A DNA stretch of 64,000 bases from Zymoseptoria tritici IPO323 (lineage: Eukaryota; Ascomycota; Dothideomycetes; Mycosphaerellales; Mycosphaerellaceae): the NCBI RefSeq assembly GCF_000219625.1, contig NC_018215.1:2046001-2110000 (forward strand), given 5' to 3'. Positions within the stretch are counted from its first letter, which is position 1, and each line of letters starts with the position of its first letter. The position numbers and the translations under genes are program-made. Positions 12,695 through 24,296 of the stretch are shown in pieces. The notes under the pieces were generated by a model. The model did no database searches, was not told the origin of the DNA, and saw only the letters and a list, made by a program, of their open reading frames with translations.

Positions 12695-13619
12695 GGTGGC
12701 GCTGACGGGATTCTTCGATCACGGCATGGGTGGCAGATGTGCAGCAGTCCGCCCTCTGTCCTCGAGATTGTTGGTCTTTCTCGTCTGGCGCTGGGTCCGA
12801 AGAAGAGCTTCCGAATGGCAGTCTGGGGTGTGCAATGAGCCGAAGGTCGAGGTGCTCGGGTTGCGACTTCACTTACATCATCACTTCATCCCGATCTGGA
12901 AAGGCGCCAACTCTATTCTGGAAGGAGCTCGATCGCAGCTTGACTCTGTCCTTCTACACCTGTGCATCATGTTTCTGGCTAAGGAGATGTCGTTCGCTAC
13001 GATCACCACGATTCGACGCAGAGAAATACCTGCTGTCTCTGCAAAGCTTGAGAATTTGCGATCGGAAACCCCATCAGTCCAATTATGGTATCGGAAGATG
13101 GCTTGCTGGGACGACACGCTCATGTGAAGCTCAATCGATCTTTTTCTCAGCCAGTCCATCATAGGTTTGAAGTCTCCCACAACATCATTCACATGAGAAC
13201 GTCGATGATTCTGGCTCATGACAGTGGATCTCGACCTTGCCAGGCGCTCAGCTGCCATGCATTTCCAGTGGGTGGGTGAATCTACGCTCATGTGCTTCTC
13301 ATATTCATCGGGAGCTTTTGCAGTTGCATGTGCAAGTCTCATTGACTGTTTACATGTTTCCAGGCTTCCTCTTCCCCATTGACTAACTTCCACAAACCTT
13401 CGCACTTCAATGGACTTCCACATAACAACGCACTTCCACCTCGGTTGACCACTGCACTGGAAGAACTTGCTTGCCCAACACCGAGAGCACACACTTGCCC
13501 TCAGCACGAAAACCACTCGGACCAAGTCTTCCGCCGGGTTGTCGACGATCGCTCATTCGCTTGTCCTCAACACCACCACGCCGACGGACTTTGCCTCAAA
13601 ATTTTATCCACAATCCAAC
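12695..13619. other. divergent intergenic region
   Basis: About 0.9 kb between the heads of the small membrane-protein gene (-) and the CBM18 wall-protein gene (+). Frames here (for example 12881-13525, -) have no domain or exon support. The right third is CA/CT-rich, as expected for the leader of the secreted protein gene. A divergent promoter is inferred; no specific site was identified. Confidence 0.4.
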
Positions 13620-16505
13620 ATGCGCTTCATCCAGAAGACAGTCGCCCTCCTGGCAACCGTCGGTGTGTCCAGCGCTCAGCTGAACTGTCCGGCCACGACC
13701 ACCGTCACCCAAGGCGCTGCGGTCGGAACCTCTGCAGCGGAACCTTTCCCATCACGTTCTCGCCAGGTCATTACGACTACCGTATACGGCACTAACGTGA
13801 TCACGGTCGATGGCATCAAAGTGGCCCAGACACTTGCCAACGTGATGAAGTTCTTCCGGCCTGAGACCGAGAGATTGGCAGCGCGACAGCAGACCGCGAG
13901 TCCGCTTTCATGTGAGTCTACGGTGACCGTCACTGCGATCACCAATTTTGTCGTCACCATTGGAACCGCACCACCGGGCTCAGCGGCGCTGACTACGACT
14001 TTGCCGTCCGTTCCACAGCCCGGAATCGGCTTCACAATCTCGACCATCCCGCTGCCAGGGCTCACCAGTCTTCCGGACACGGCCGCAATCCCGCCGTCTA
14101 CCTCGAATGCATTGAGTACGAATCTTCCTCCGGATTCGCGACCAGATCTTAGCTCGGTAGGTTCTGGCGTGCCGCAGTCAGGACTCTCCGTCTCTCGAGC
14201 CTCGTCTGGATCTTTACAGTCTACTACGGGCGCATCGACCTCGACTCTTCCGTCAAGTCCGCAATCCGCGCTGAGTTCAGCAAGTTCGAACTTGCCTCAA
14301 CCAGCGCTCACTACTGTTGGAGTCACGTCGGGATCTTCGCAGTCTACGACGGGAGCATTGACCTCGACTCTTCCATCCGGTCTGCAGTCCGCGCTTAGCT
14401 CTTTGAGCTCTGTTATTCCGCAGCCAGTGCTCTCCAGTTCTCTCATCGCCTCCGGAAGCTTGTCGGCGATCACAAGTGCACTGATGACAACTCTACCATC
14501 CATCCCAGGACAAGTGCTCAGCTCCACGAGTTCTATCAGATCACTGCCAGGGACCAGCAATCTCCCCATCACCTCTGCAATCTTTCCATCTACCACGAGA
14601 GCACAGAACGCGACTATCCCGCCTCTGTCACAGCCAGTGTTCAACGCCACGAGTGCTACCGCTTCACTGTCATCGCTCTCCTATTCCTCCATCACCTCCG
14701 GAACCTTCTTCTCTACCACGAACGCACTGACTACGAACCCTCCGCCAACAACGCTACCAGTGCTCAACTCCACAAGTTCCATCACTCCGCAGCCAGGGCT
14801 CAATTCCACGAGCTCTACCATCCAGCAGCCAATACTCAACTCGACATCGAGCATCCTGTCTAGCTTTACTGGCAACAATTCTCTGATCTCAGCATCGTCA
14901 TTTTCCAATACATCGGTACCAATGACATCGGCCACAGCTACAGCTTCACTGGCGTCGAGTTTTGCAACCACCTCGGCAGCGTCTCTGTCTTCATCGGCCT
15001 CGACATCCCCCACGGGATCGTCCCCTGCCATGAGCGCCGTTTCAGGATACTCCAACGGCGTCGATCTTAACTTCTGGTCGCTCCCAGCTCCAACAGTGAC
15101 GTGCGAGTTCCCCTGTCAGTTCTCCATACCGTGCTCCACCCTCACAGCGCCGATCACTATTGACTACCCGGAATACACGACTTCGCTCTGCAAGCCCGCC
15201 TGTGGAAGCATACAGTACAAAAGTACCACCAAGATCAAGCTTCCATCGCTCACGACCGATCGGGTCTGTTTCTGGCCGGGGTCAGAAGATGGCGCTGGGC
15301 AAGTCACGCCTGTCCCTCGCTGGGAAACAGGCACTCAAACAATCAACGTGCCCAAAGGTCTCGAGACCTGCGTTCCTCACCACGGCAAACCCGACAAGGA
15401 CAAGAAATGCGGTCCTGACTCACACTACAAATGCGGTGAGAAAGAGTGCTGCAGTAAAGACGGCAAGTGTGGCAAAGGGAAAGACTTCTGTGGCGACGGG
15501 TGCCTACCAAATTGGGGCCGTTGTTGGGAGAACAGCACGTCGTGTGATAAGCCCACATTTGAGGACTCGGACGACAAACATGCAGTCCCCATCTTCCCGG
15601 TCTGGTACGACATGCCAACTCCGCAGGGTGTCATTCTTCCTCCAGCTTTCCCCGTGATCAGCGGAAAGCTTCCCGGCTTGCCAAAGTGCAAGGACCTCTG
15701 CGACGACATCACCTGCAAGATCCTAGGCTGTGGAGCTGATGTCTGCGGGATTCTGGCTTGTGGCGGCTTCGACACGGGCATCTTTGGGAAGATTCTACCC
15801 AAGATCGGATGCAAAAACATCATAATCAAGGTGAGCTGCAAGCTGTTCAAGATTGGATGCTGCAAGAAAGACACCGACGAAGACATCCCGGAACCATGCT
15901 CAGGGAAGAACTGCTTCGAGGACGGGGGAGATCCCATCGCGATCGACGGCGGCGACAATGGCGACCCCGAAGACCCAGACGATGAGGATGAAGAGTGTGA
16001 GACTTTGACCACCTCCCACCTCACAGCATCCTGCACCTTCCTTACCGACGCTGGTACTTCCACACAAACGTCCTGTACCAGCATCTATGAGACAATCACC
16101 GGCTGCGACGTCACGGGTGTGACTTCCACCTACGCCACGACTGCGTGCATCAACACCAACACCCGAGCCACGGACGTCAGCGTCAGCTGCTTCGCGACGA
16201 ATGTCACTACCACCGGTGGCACCACTATTCAAGGGTCCGGAACTTGCACAGCTGTGAGCAGTTCGGTGAGAACGGGCTGCGATCTCACGGGTACGACCAC
16301 GAGTATCACGAGCTTTGCGGAGGAGCAGTGCGACCACAAGCCGTCGGACGTGGATGTTGAGTTGGCAACAGTGGATATGAAGATGTTGCGGAGGAGCGAG
16401 AGTAGCGAGGCTACTGTTACAGGGGAGACTTTGGCTGCTGCTGCTACTACAACGGCCGCCATCAGTACTCGTGGGAAGAAGTGGTGGGCAGCATTTGGGT
16501 TTTGA
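13620..16505 (+). CDS. large Ser/Thr-rich secreted cell-wall protein with a CBM18 chitin-binding-type module
   Basis: Intronless protein of 961 aa, predicted extracellular and wall-associated. The start at 13620 is chosen because MRFIQKTVALLATVGVSSAQ is a clear signal peptide; the frame is open upstream to 13467 but that part reads like leader. Residues about 115-470 are a Ser/Thr/Pro-rich stalk with imperfect repeats of the type LPS-x-PQ-x-x-LSS and STTxALTT, likely heavily O-glycosylated. Cysteine-rich regions follow: one near 490-540 (PTVTCEFPCQF), then a hevein-like block near 596-640 with the C...CGEKECCSKDGKCGKGKDFCGDGC pattern, which is the CBM18 chitin-binding layout. Another Cys-rich part is at about 685-770 (CKDLCDDITCK, CGILACGGF), an acidic linker, and a Thr/Cys-rich repeat (TSCTSIYETITGCDVTGV) near 800-900. 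No catalytic domain is visible. No GPI signal is clear; the end is KKWWAAFGF. Probable roles are wall structure or chitin masking; this is inference. Confidence 0.85.
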   Translation: MRFIQKTVALLATVGVSSAQLNCPATTTVTQGAAVGTSAAEPFPSRSRQVITTTVYGTNVITVDGIKVAQTLANVMKFFRPETERLAARQQTASPLSCESTVTVTAITNFVVTIGTAPPGSAALTTTLPSVPQPGIGFTISTIPLPGLTSLPDTAAIPPSTSNALSTNLPPDSRPDLSSVGSGVPQSGLSVSRASSGSLQSTTGASTSTLPSSPQSALSSASSNLPQPALTTVGVTSGSSQSTTGALTSTLPSGLQSALSSLSSVIPQPVLSSSLIASGSLSAITSALMTTLPSIPGQVLSSTSSIRSLPGTSNLPITSAIFPSTTRAQNATIPPLSQPVFNATSATASLSSLSYSSITSGTFFSTTNALTTNPPPTTLPVLNSTSSITPQPGLNSTSSTIQQPILNSTSSILSSFTGNNSLISASSFSNTSVPMTSATATASLASSFATTSAASLSSSASTSPTGSSPAMSAVSGYSNGVDLNFWSLPAPTVTCEFPCQFSIPCSTLTAPITIDYPEYTTSLCKPACGSIQYKSTTKIKLPSLTTDRVCFWPGSEDGAGQVTPVPRWETGTQTINVPKGLETCVPHHGKPDKDKKCGPDSHYKCGEKECCSKDGKCGKGKDFCGDGCLPNWGRCWENSTSCDKPTFEDSDDKHAVPIFPVWYDMPTPQGVILPPAFPVISGKLPGLPKCKDLCDDITCKILGCGADVCGILACGGFDTGIFGKILPKIGCKNIIIKVSCKLFKIGCCKKDTDEDIPEPCSGKNCFEDGGDPIAIDGGDNGDPEDPDDEDEECETLTTSHLTASCTFLTDAGTSTQTSCTSIYETITGCDVTGVTSTYATTACINTNTRATDVSVSCFATNVTTTGGTTIQGSGTCTAVSSSVRTGCDLTGTTTSITSFAEEQCDHKPSDVDVELATVDMKMLRRSESSEATVTGETLAAAATTTAAISTRGKKWWAAFGF

Positions 16506-16818
16506 TCGAGAGGATGGAGTGAGCTTGCGGCGGAGGCCCAATGACATTGATCTCATCGGCACACTTCACCAGGAAGCATCTTAGACACCTCGATGCGCGC
16601 ATGGAGGCTAGCTTGTCAACCAAAAGTTCCTCGAAAAGCATCGAGCAGCGAGCTTCGCAACGTAGAGAAGTGTAGTTCATTCAATTGCCATTGCTGAATC
16701 AACACTTCGTTCACGAGATCGATTCAATGAAATCCTTCTGCAATATCGATCCCTGAATGTCGATTCGTCATATCTATAGTTTTCTGTTCCTGAGTGTACA
16801 CCGCCTGCTATACAGTCT
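16506..16818. other. convergent intergenic spacer
   Basis: About 310 bp between the 3' ends of the CBM18 wall-protein gene (+) and the TMEM205-like gene (-). It should hold both terminators. Frames across it are shadows. No distinctive sequence was seen. Confidence 0.4.
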
Positions 16819-17436
16819 CTATATCTTCTCGGCCAAAGTGAAGGCGTAGACCAGCAGGCCGCCCAAGCCAATGAGGTTGGCCACCGATGCCGCGCCGTGC
16901 AACCTGTTGAAGCTCGAGTTCATGCGCTGCATCTCCGGCGACTTTGGGCCAGCATCGTAGTACTTCTTCCCATCTCTCGTCTCTGTATTGATCCACCTTT
17001 AGCTTGGTCCGTTTGTACCACCATCATCGTCATTCATATCCAACCTACCCTGATGTTTCCTCTCTTTCATAACCTTCGTCGTAGCCGGCCCCAGCCAAAC
17101 CAGATTTGCGAGGTTCGTCACAAACATCAACGCCATCGGTGTGAGCGCAGTCCACTTGTTCTCCTCCGCGAGCAGACCCTTGAATCCGGAGTTCACATGT
17201 CCGGCAACGGACCTCTCACCGGGCCATGTCAGAGCGAGCACGACGGGAAGCGCGGTTTGTATGCCAAAGTAGACGGGGAATATGGCGGTTTGGAGGGTGC
17301 TGAAGGAAGGTCGCGGGAGGGCGTTGTAGGCGAGGGGACCGTTGATGAAGGTCTGGAAGAGGTTGGAGCCGAGGAGGGTGCCGTAGGTGAGGATGTGGTA
17401 GGGTTTCGGGTCGGTGAGAGAGGCGAGGAAGGGCAT
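16819..17436 (-). CDS. TMEM205-like (DUF4149) membrane protein
   Basis: Integral membrane protein of 183 aa of the fungal TMEM205/DUF4149 family. Two exons, 17436-17049 and 16982-16819, join across a 66-bp intron with a GTAGGT donor and a CAATACAG acceptor; without this join the frame ends in an unrelated tail. Visible features are the N-terminal PYHILTYGTLLGSNLFQTFINGP, which is the family hallmark, several hydrophobic segments (FPVYFGIQTALPVVLALTW, LTPMALMFVTNLANLVWLGP), the linker with ETRDGKKYYD, and a last helix after MNSSFNRLHGAASVANLIG. The start at 17436 is preferred over an in-frame Met at 17562 because the extra residues are Thr/Pro-rich and leader-like. Human TMEM205 is linked to drug resistance, but the function of fungal members is not established. 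The gene is divergent from KU80 across about 0.6 kb. Confidence 0.85.
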
Positions 17437-18047
17437 TTTGGCGGTCGTGGTGGGTTGTGTGGTCGTGGGAGGAGGAGTCTGAGTTGTTAGATGTTTTGCC
17501 TCACGTTCGAGCTGTTGTTCTAGCTCCGTGAGTGGTGAGATCATCCACAGCGCGTCAGGCACCGCGATCCAGGGTCATGCTCAGAGCTCCCTTCCGCTCT
17601 AGAGTCGGACACTCACTCGTCGTGAGCGTACAAGGAAGGTGTCTCATCGAACATGACCGCCAGGTCGCCTCTGCTCGTTCGCGTGGCTGCTCGCTGAGGT
17701 ACGGGTGTTCAAACCGAGTGGAGTCCAGTAGGAAAGGGTATCTATCCCCTCCACTGGGACGCCTTCAAGACGAGGCATTGCAAGTTGGTTCGGGCGATGT
17801 TGCATTGTAACCGTCGCTGCCATGCCTGTTACAGCCACAGTCTGTGTCGGATCGTACCTTGGGATTCAATTGTCGACAGAGAGACAGCGACAGCGATAGA
17901 TCGCTCGTAAGGTAACTTACAGTATTACAATCACGTGGCTGCCTGATCTAGCGCGCTGTCAGCCTGGCCACTCTACGCGCCTCACGTCCTTCGGCTTTCG
18001 TTGTCCTCCACCAAGCATCGAATCATCAAACCAGACATACCATCAAG
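17437..18047. other. divergent promoter region, TMEM205-like / KU80
   Basis: About 610 bp between two divergently oriented starts. Frames such as 17532-17810 lack support. It presumably holds both promoters. No strong TATA or known operator was recognised. Confidence 0.4.
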
Positions 18048-20336
18048 ATGGCCAGCAAAGAAGCGACTGTCTACATTGTCGATGTCGGTAAGACGATGGG
18101 AGAGCGGCAGAATGGCCGAAGTCAGACGAATCTCGATTTTGCCTTGGAATACGTCTGGGACAAGATCACGGCTACAATTGCGACTAACAGAAAGACTGCG
18201 ATGGCTGGTGAGTGGACGAAATGCTGAACAGTAATGAAGCAGTTGAACAAGATGCTGACAATACTTCAGGTGTCATTGGTTTGCGAACAGACGAAACGGA
18301 CAATCCGCTGGGTGACGAAGACGAATATCATCACATCAAAATCTTGCATCCCATCAGTCAAATTGTCATGTCGGACGTTCGAAAACTTCGGAATGACCTG
18401 AAACTCAGCAAAACCGGCGAGGGCGATGCGACCTCAGCATTGGTGGTTGCCATACAAATGATCACCGAGACGTGCAAGCAGCTCAAGTACCTGCGAAAAA
18501 TCGTTCTTGTCACAGACGCTCGCGCCAACATGATCACCGATGATCTCTCGCATATCACAGAGAAGATCAAGTCGGACAGCATCGAACTCGTTGTGCTCGG
18601 AGTTGACTTTGACGATGCAGAATACGGCTTCAAGGAAGAGAACAAGGATCCACTCAAGAAGGAACACGAGGCTGTTTTGAAGACACTCTGCGCAGACGGC
18701 AAAGGCCTGTTCGGCACGATAGCTGAAGCGATTGACGAATTGCAGACCCCACGAACGAAATCTGTAAGACCGACACCAAGCTACAAAGGTTTCCTGACCT
18801 TGGGCAACGTGGAGCTGCACGACGATGCGATGATCATCGATATCGAGCGGTATCCCAAAGTGATGGTTGCAGCTGCACCTTCAGCTAGCAAGTTTGTCGT
18901 GCGAAGCGGAGGGCATGAAGCGACACAAAGCACACTGGTGGGCGGCGAGAATGGGACGCAAGACGGCGGTGATGGCCTAGCGGCGATCCACAATGCTCGG
19001 ACTTACCAGGTTGATGACGAGAACGCACCCGGTGGCAAGAGAGATCTAGACAGAGAGGAGCTTTCCAAAGGCTACGAATATGGCAGGACGGCAGTCCACA
19101 TCTCAGAGAGCGATCAGAATGTCACGACTTTTGAGACGAAACAAAGTCTGGACATTGTCGGTTTTGTCGACAAGAACCAGGTGAGTATCCGAGATGATGT
19201 CTACAAGAGTCTGCTGACAACCCTAGTACCAACGCTATCTCGATCTTTCGAAAGCCTGCATGATTGTGTCACAGAAGAACAACGACAAAGCATCCATGGC
19301 ACTTTCGTCCTTCATCCATGCACTACACGAATGCGAATCATACGCAATCGCTCGATACGTACGCAAAGAGAACTCTGAACCCAGAATGCTCCTGCTCTGT
19401 CCGAACGCTGAGCCCGAGTTTGAATGCCTGTACGACGTTGAATTACCCTTCGCGGAGGACCTTCGAAGCTACAAATTCCCACCTCTCGATCGCGTCCTCA
19501 CCGTGAGCGGAAAGGAGATCAAAGCACACCGCAATCTTCCCAGCGACGATCTACTCGAGGCCATGAGCGACTACGTCGACAAGATGGACCTCTCAAAACT
19601 CGTCCCCCAAGAAGAAGGCGACCCAACAGAATACGCCCCGATGGACGAAACCTACAACCCGCACCTCCACCGTCTTCATCAAGTCATCAAACACCGCGCA
19701 GTCTTCCCCGAAGCCGACCCACCACCTCCCTACGAAATCTTGGGCAAATACTCCCACCCTCCCGAAGAAGTCCTCACCAAGTCCAAGCCCGCCCTAGACC
19801 ATCTCCTTGCCAAAGCCGAAGTTAAGAAGGTCCCTCCCAAAGCCAAGGGCAAGCGCGGAAACCGCAAACCTCCCTCCGCGCCACTCTCGAACCTCGACGT
19901 CGCGGCTCTCCTCGCTCAAGACCCCAAGCGCAAGTCCCGACGCATCGACCCGAAGAATGCCGTTGCGGAATTCAAGCAGATGTTGGAGAGCACAGACGAC
20001 ATCGACGAGATGAAGAATGCATTCAAGCAGTTAAAATTCATCATCCTGGATGAGATCAAGCACTCCGTCGGAGAGAACAAGTATGGCCAAGCGTTGGAGA
20101 ATATCTACGTGATGCGAGAGCAGGCGGTTGAGTTTGAGGAGCCGGGGCTGTATAATGACTTCTTGCACGAGTTGAAGGACAAGATCTTTGGGAAGGAGCT
20201 CGGTGGAGATCGGGGCGCGATGTGGTATCGAGTGAGGAGGGACAAGCAGGGATTGATTTTGAAAGAGGAGGCGAGTACAAGTGAGGTTACGGTTGAGGAG
20301 AACAAGAAGTTTATGATGCCGCCGTCGAGCACGTGA
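18048..20336 (+). CDS. KU80: Ku80, non-homologous end-joining DNA-end-binding subunit
   Basis: The 80-kDa subunit of the Ku heterodimer, which binds broken DNA ends in the nucleus and starts non-homologous end joining; it also acts at telomeres. The product is 726 aa, normal for fungal Ku80. Exons 18048-18207, 18270-19180 and 19227-20336 join at two GTGAGT donors in phase. The N-terminal vWA-like domain begins [13 protein letters not shown] and includes [12 protein letters not shown]. The Ku core barrel follows from about residue 230 ([15 protein letters not shown]), with the typical KSLDIVGF-like step seen here as [13 protein letters not shown] at the exon 2/3 join and [14 protein letters not shown] after it. 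The C-terminal helical region near 600-690 ([40 protein letters not shown]) matches the Ku C-terminal domain. It converges with the glutaminase gene 200 bp away. Confidence 0.96.
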
Positions 20337-20536
20337 GGGATTACAGTTCTTGCAGCGCGGCGTCGGGGTGGAATTGCAGTACAAGGGAAAAGGCATGTAG
20401 ACCGCTGTGGCACTGAGCCCAGTAGCAGGCTTCAAATGAACGACCCTTACGACAACTATCTTGTTTCCTGCCGACTGTGCATACTCGATCCCATAACACT
20501 GCGCTTGCATTCCCATCAATCCTTCATCGCTCGTAT

Positions 20537-22990
20537 TCACTCGCTCGGCGCACTGTCCAAGGCCAGAAACGCGAAGTATCCGCCCGCGACCGGTCGCGCA
20601 GCCTGTTCCTTCATCAGCTCTGTATTCATGAACCACCAACTTCCTCCACGGGACGATGAGTAAACTCACGAATTGAAGCCCAGCAGGATAGTCCCCACTG
20701 ACAGTCTCATGCAAGTCTCCCATCGCCAAACTCGTCAACGTCTCACCTAACCACTTTGCGATCGTCTTGGTGAACATGTCCTTGGTGTCCTTCGACGCGA
20801 CCGCCGCGCAAAAGAGCTGCCAGTCATCTGTCGTCAAATTCATTAGTCCCGCCGTCTAACGACAACCACGTCCAGGATGATTGATACTGACCTTTGGTGT
20901 ACCCAGCAGGATGCCTGGTATCAAGCGGCACGCCATATTGCTCGAACTTCGTCGGGTAGAACTCGCTCTGCAAATCATACACCTCCTTCGGCACCAGTCC
21001 GAGTCCCAATTCTTCATCCGCGTAGAGATTGTACAGCAGAGAGTACGACGACTCGTTGCCGTACTGGAAAGTGGCGTGCGGAGGAGAAGCGTCCTTGGAG
21101 ATGGCTAAGTCTTGCCATTGGGAAATGTAGGAGGATGCGATGGAGGTGTAGTTATCTGCGTCGGCGGAGTGAGAGGTTAGGGTTGCGATTTGCGCCATTG
21201 CGGAGATGCCGATTATGCCTTTGAGGGCGAGGTTCGTTTGGTTGCTGGGTTGGGTGTTAGGGAACGCGAGTGTAGAGGGTGCGATGGTTAGTGAGTGGAA
21301 AGACTTACACGGCCGGGCCTGCAAAGTCATCTGTGCTGATTTGTTCGGCAGGAATGAGAGCTTCGTCGACAAGGTATCCGGTCCATTGCTTGAGGATGTC
21401 GTAGTGTTTGGCGAGATAGTCGGTGTCTTTGGATCGCTGTGCGTAAGCGAGTGTCATGATTAGCATGTTGCCGCATTCTTCCAAGGGCATTGACTCTGCG
21501 TTGCCATCGCTGTGACCGGTGGCGTTCGGGAAGCTGGCACCTATGTCGTGGATCGAGTAAGTGTTCGGCCAGTTGCCTGCTCCACGTTAGTATCGAATGG
21601 AATGATAGCTGCGCCCATCCGGACGATCTCACCTGATTCTTGGTTGATGTACAAGGGATCAAGCAGCCATTTCAAGATATTTGGATTCGTGTAGAGGGCG
21701 ATGGGGTGAAATGGGAAGATGACATCTACCGTGTTGATGTTTCCGTTTGAACTAATCTCCTTCATGAAGACGAGGATGTCCGTGGGATTGTTGGTGAACT
21801 CGATCGCGCCAAAGGCTTGCCGGGCAGCAAGAGTAGTCAGGCTGGCGTAATCAGAACCACCTGCGGCTTCGGAGTCTTTCGAGACCTTGGAGTCGAAGTC
21901 CGAGGCGAGTGACTTTGCGTCGGAGTAGTCATTATAGAAATGGGCAACCTTTAATACTATCAGCATACGTCGTGTCGGATAGCTGAGACTGCCTTACTGC
22001 TTCGGTCTCATTGGCGAAGTAGCTATTCCACAGACATGGGACCTTTGCTACGGTATCTTTTTGTCCTTGGAACTGCATGCAGTTTTCTTGGTGCAGACTG
22101 AGCTGGAATAGAATATCCTGAGTCTCTGATCCGACTTTCCCGAAGTCTCTTGCATAACCAAAGACCGGATAGTCTTGATTGATGGGACGATAGTTTGTGT
22201 CTTTGGTGTTGGACAGAATCCCATTATCGATGAAGCCACCTCTGACATCGACATCCGACCCGGATTGAAATGTGACACCAGCGGTGTTGGCGGTAGCGAA
22301 GTACCTAAGAACTGAATGAGATTATCATGCGAATATCAGAGCTGTGGAGCGACCTTACCAATTTCCCCATTCTGCCTGGTCGTCTACCTGCGCAAACTCG
22401 AGTTGTTGTTGTCGAAACACCTTGTGGTATGAGATCGCCGGGTCGGTACCGATGTCACCATATGACCACTCAGCCACTGCACCTCTATCGCCAGATACCC
22501 ATTCGGCAGAGATGTCCGAGTAGATCTGAACAGAATGCTCTCCGTCATCGAGCGAATGCACCTCAACGTCCATGTAAGAATAAGGCAACGAAGATCTTTG
22601 GAGATCATCAGGAGTGACGTTGGACAAGAAGGTGATCTTCATTTGCACAGGGCCTGCTGTCATGGTGAAGATCGAGCGCGTAGAAGTGTACTCGAATGCA
22701 GTCTGGGTAACGAGCTCTGGAACGTCCTTCGGAGCACCCATCCAGGTGTAAGTCGAGTTGTCGACTCGGATCATTCCGGTCCACCCTGTCACTTGGCCAG
22801 GCCAAAATGTGGGCCACTGTCCAGCGAGGTAGCCTCCATTCCCTCCATCGCTGCCGGCTCGTTGCCAAGTTGACATGTAAGGCGACCTCACTGCTAATGG
22901 AATTGCAGGCGGTCTCAAAGGAGAGAAAGTTGAGGATTGACCTGCGGCCAATGTGGCCAAGGTGCACAAGAGAAGAATGGGCAAATTCAT
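20537..22990 (-). CDS. secreted glutaminase, GtaA type
   Basis: Extracellular L-glutaminase of the fungal GtaA family (DUF4965/DUF5127/DUF1793 domains), hydrolysing glutamine to glutamate and ammonia. The product is 699 aa. Seven exons: 22990-22359, 22304-21998, 21948-21633, 21576-21309, 21244-20892, 20827-20670 and 20602-20537. Six introns of 49-67 bp all restore frame. The signal peptide is MNLPILLLCTLATLAAGQ; an in-frame Met at 23023 would add 11 polar residues and is less likely. Family landmarks include LAVRSPYMSTWQ near 30, WTGMIRVDNSTYTWMG near 70, YFATANTAGVTFQSG after exon 1, NETEAVAHFYNDY, DPLYINQESGNWPNTYSIHDIGASFPNATGH (in pieces across exons 3-4), MLIMTLAYAQ, and NQTNLALKGIIGISAM. 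The last short exon gives AARPVAGGYFAFLALDS, the typical end. The gene is convergent with KU80. Confidence 0.93.
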
Positions 22991-24296
22991 GTTGTAAGAA
23001 TGAGAGAATTGGATTCTGTCCATACCTGAGACCCGCCTAGGAGCGGATGCCGCATCTTAAGTCTTCAATCGACCAAGCATTCTCACCGTAGTGTTTCTCG
23101 CCTATGCCGGGCACTGTCTGTTTCTCCCAGCTCTAGTGGGAGCACAACAGCAAGGGCTAGCAAAAAATGTCCGAACATGCCTCTCGTGCGATGCTGAAAG
23201 AGGCACGCGGACCACGTTCTCCTCCCGCACAGCGTCATGAAAACTTGCCACATGCTCTTCGTGTTGCTGTACTGGAGGAATATAGGAGTCTAGTGTGCAG
23301 ACATATGCAAGTCTTGTGCGCGAGTTCTGTCGATCCGGCTCGCTTGTCGTGGGAGCGTGACTGAGTTCGTGTCAAGTGGTGAGTTTTGCGATGTCATAGT
23401 GTCGGGAGGGTGTCGATAGTGGTCTCGAGTGTCCAAAGTGCCGTCCGTGAGGTACCTCATGTAGGTGTTGTATTGACGTAGGTTTGTCGGTAGGCCGAGG
23501 AGCGGTAGAATGGAACAACCCCGGTCGACGATCGACGGAGAGTAGTCAGCAGCCCACACCCAAAGACCTTCCCGTCGCGACGATGGGAAACCTCTTCTTC
23601 TCCATACACTACCCTTCACTAACAGCATCACGATGGCTTCTACTTTGCTTTAGCGACTCCCTTTCGGGGTAATGGAGAATACCTCCTGACCAATCTGATC
23701 CATCAAGACCGACCAGCTGACTTCATTTTTGCCTCCATCCCGATGCTACCGTCACAATAGCTATACAGACATTATATTGGCTGCATGCGTCTGTCGGATG
23801 AAGTCGCTGGTCTTGTGCTCCAGTCAAACAGCGGTGGCAGCTACATCTCCAACGGAGCCACGCACAGCCAAGACTTGGTCATGCATCCAAGCCATGTACC
23901 CAAGTATACACATATCCGACTCGGGAAGTGGACAACATTCGCGAGTTGACCTCCTTGCTGGTCAGCTGCGACATCTCGGGCAAACTCGCTGGCGGAACGA
24001 AGTTCTTCAACCGTACTGCGGTCTTGGCGGTACCATCGCAAATATTGCTCTGATGGGAACAGTGATGATCGTTTGTCGTCGTGTTTGCTAGAATGTCAGT
24101 TGGCACCCGCAGGCCAAAGGTCGAGGCAGGAGTTGTCGTTCGAGACCATGCGTGCGGTAAGCAATCCACATTCCAACACGAGATTGTGGCATTTCCTTTG
24201 TTTACAAACTCCCTGCGCCTCGCATTTCCCCAGAAAGATGCTTGACACAATTCACATCGCGTCTTTGATCTCCTTGTCTCATTCAATTGCGACAAC
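22991..24296. other. divergent intergenic region
   Basis: About 1.3 kb between the heads of the glutaminase gene (-) and the SPAKK-repeat gene (+). Short frames occur on both strands without domain support. A 340-aa minus frame at 23879-24901 reads antisense through the Lys-rich repeats of the next gene and is a composition shadow. Promoters of both genes are inferred here. Confidence 0.4.

Noticed and set aside
12098..12838. 246-aa plus-strand frame
   Set aside because: Antisense of the better supported 180-aa minus gene; no features of its own.
15900..16562. 220-aa minus-strand frame
   Set aside because: Shadow of the Thr/Cys-rich end of the wall protein.
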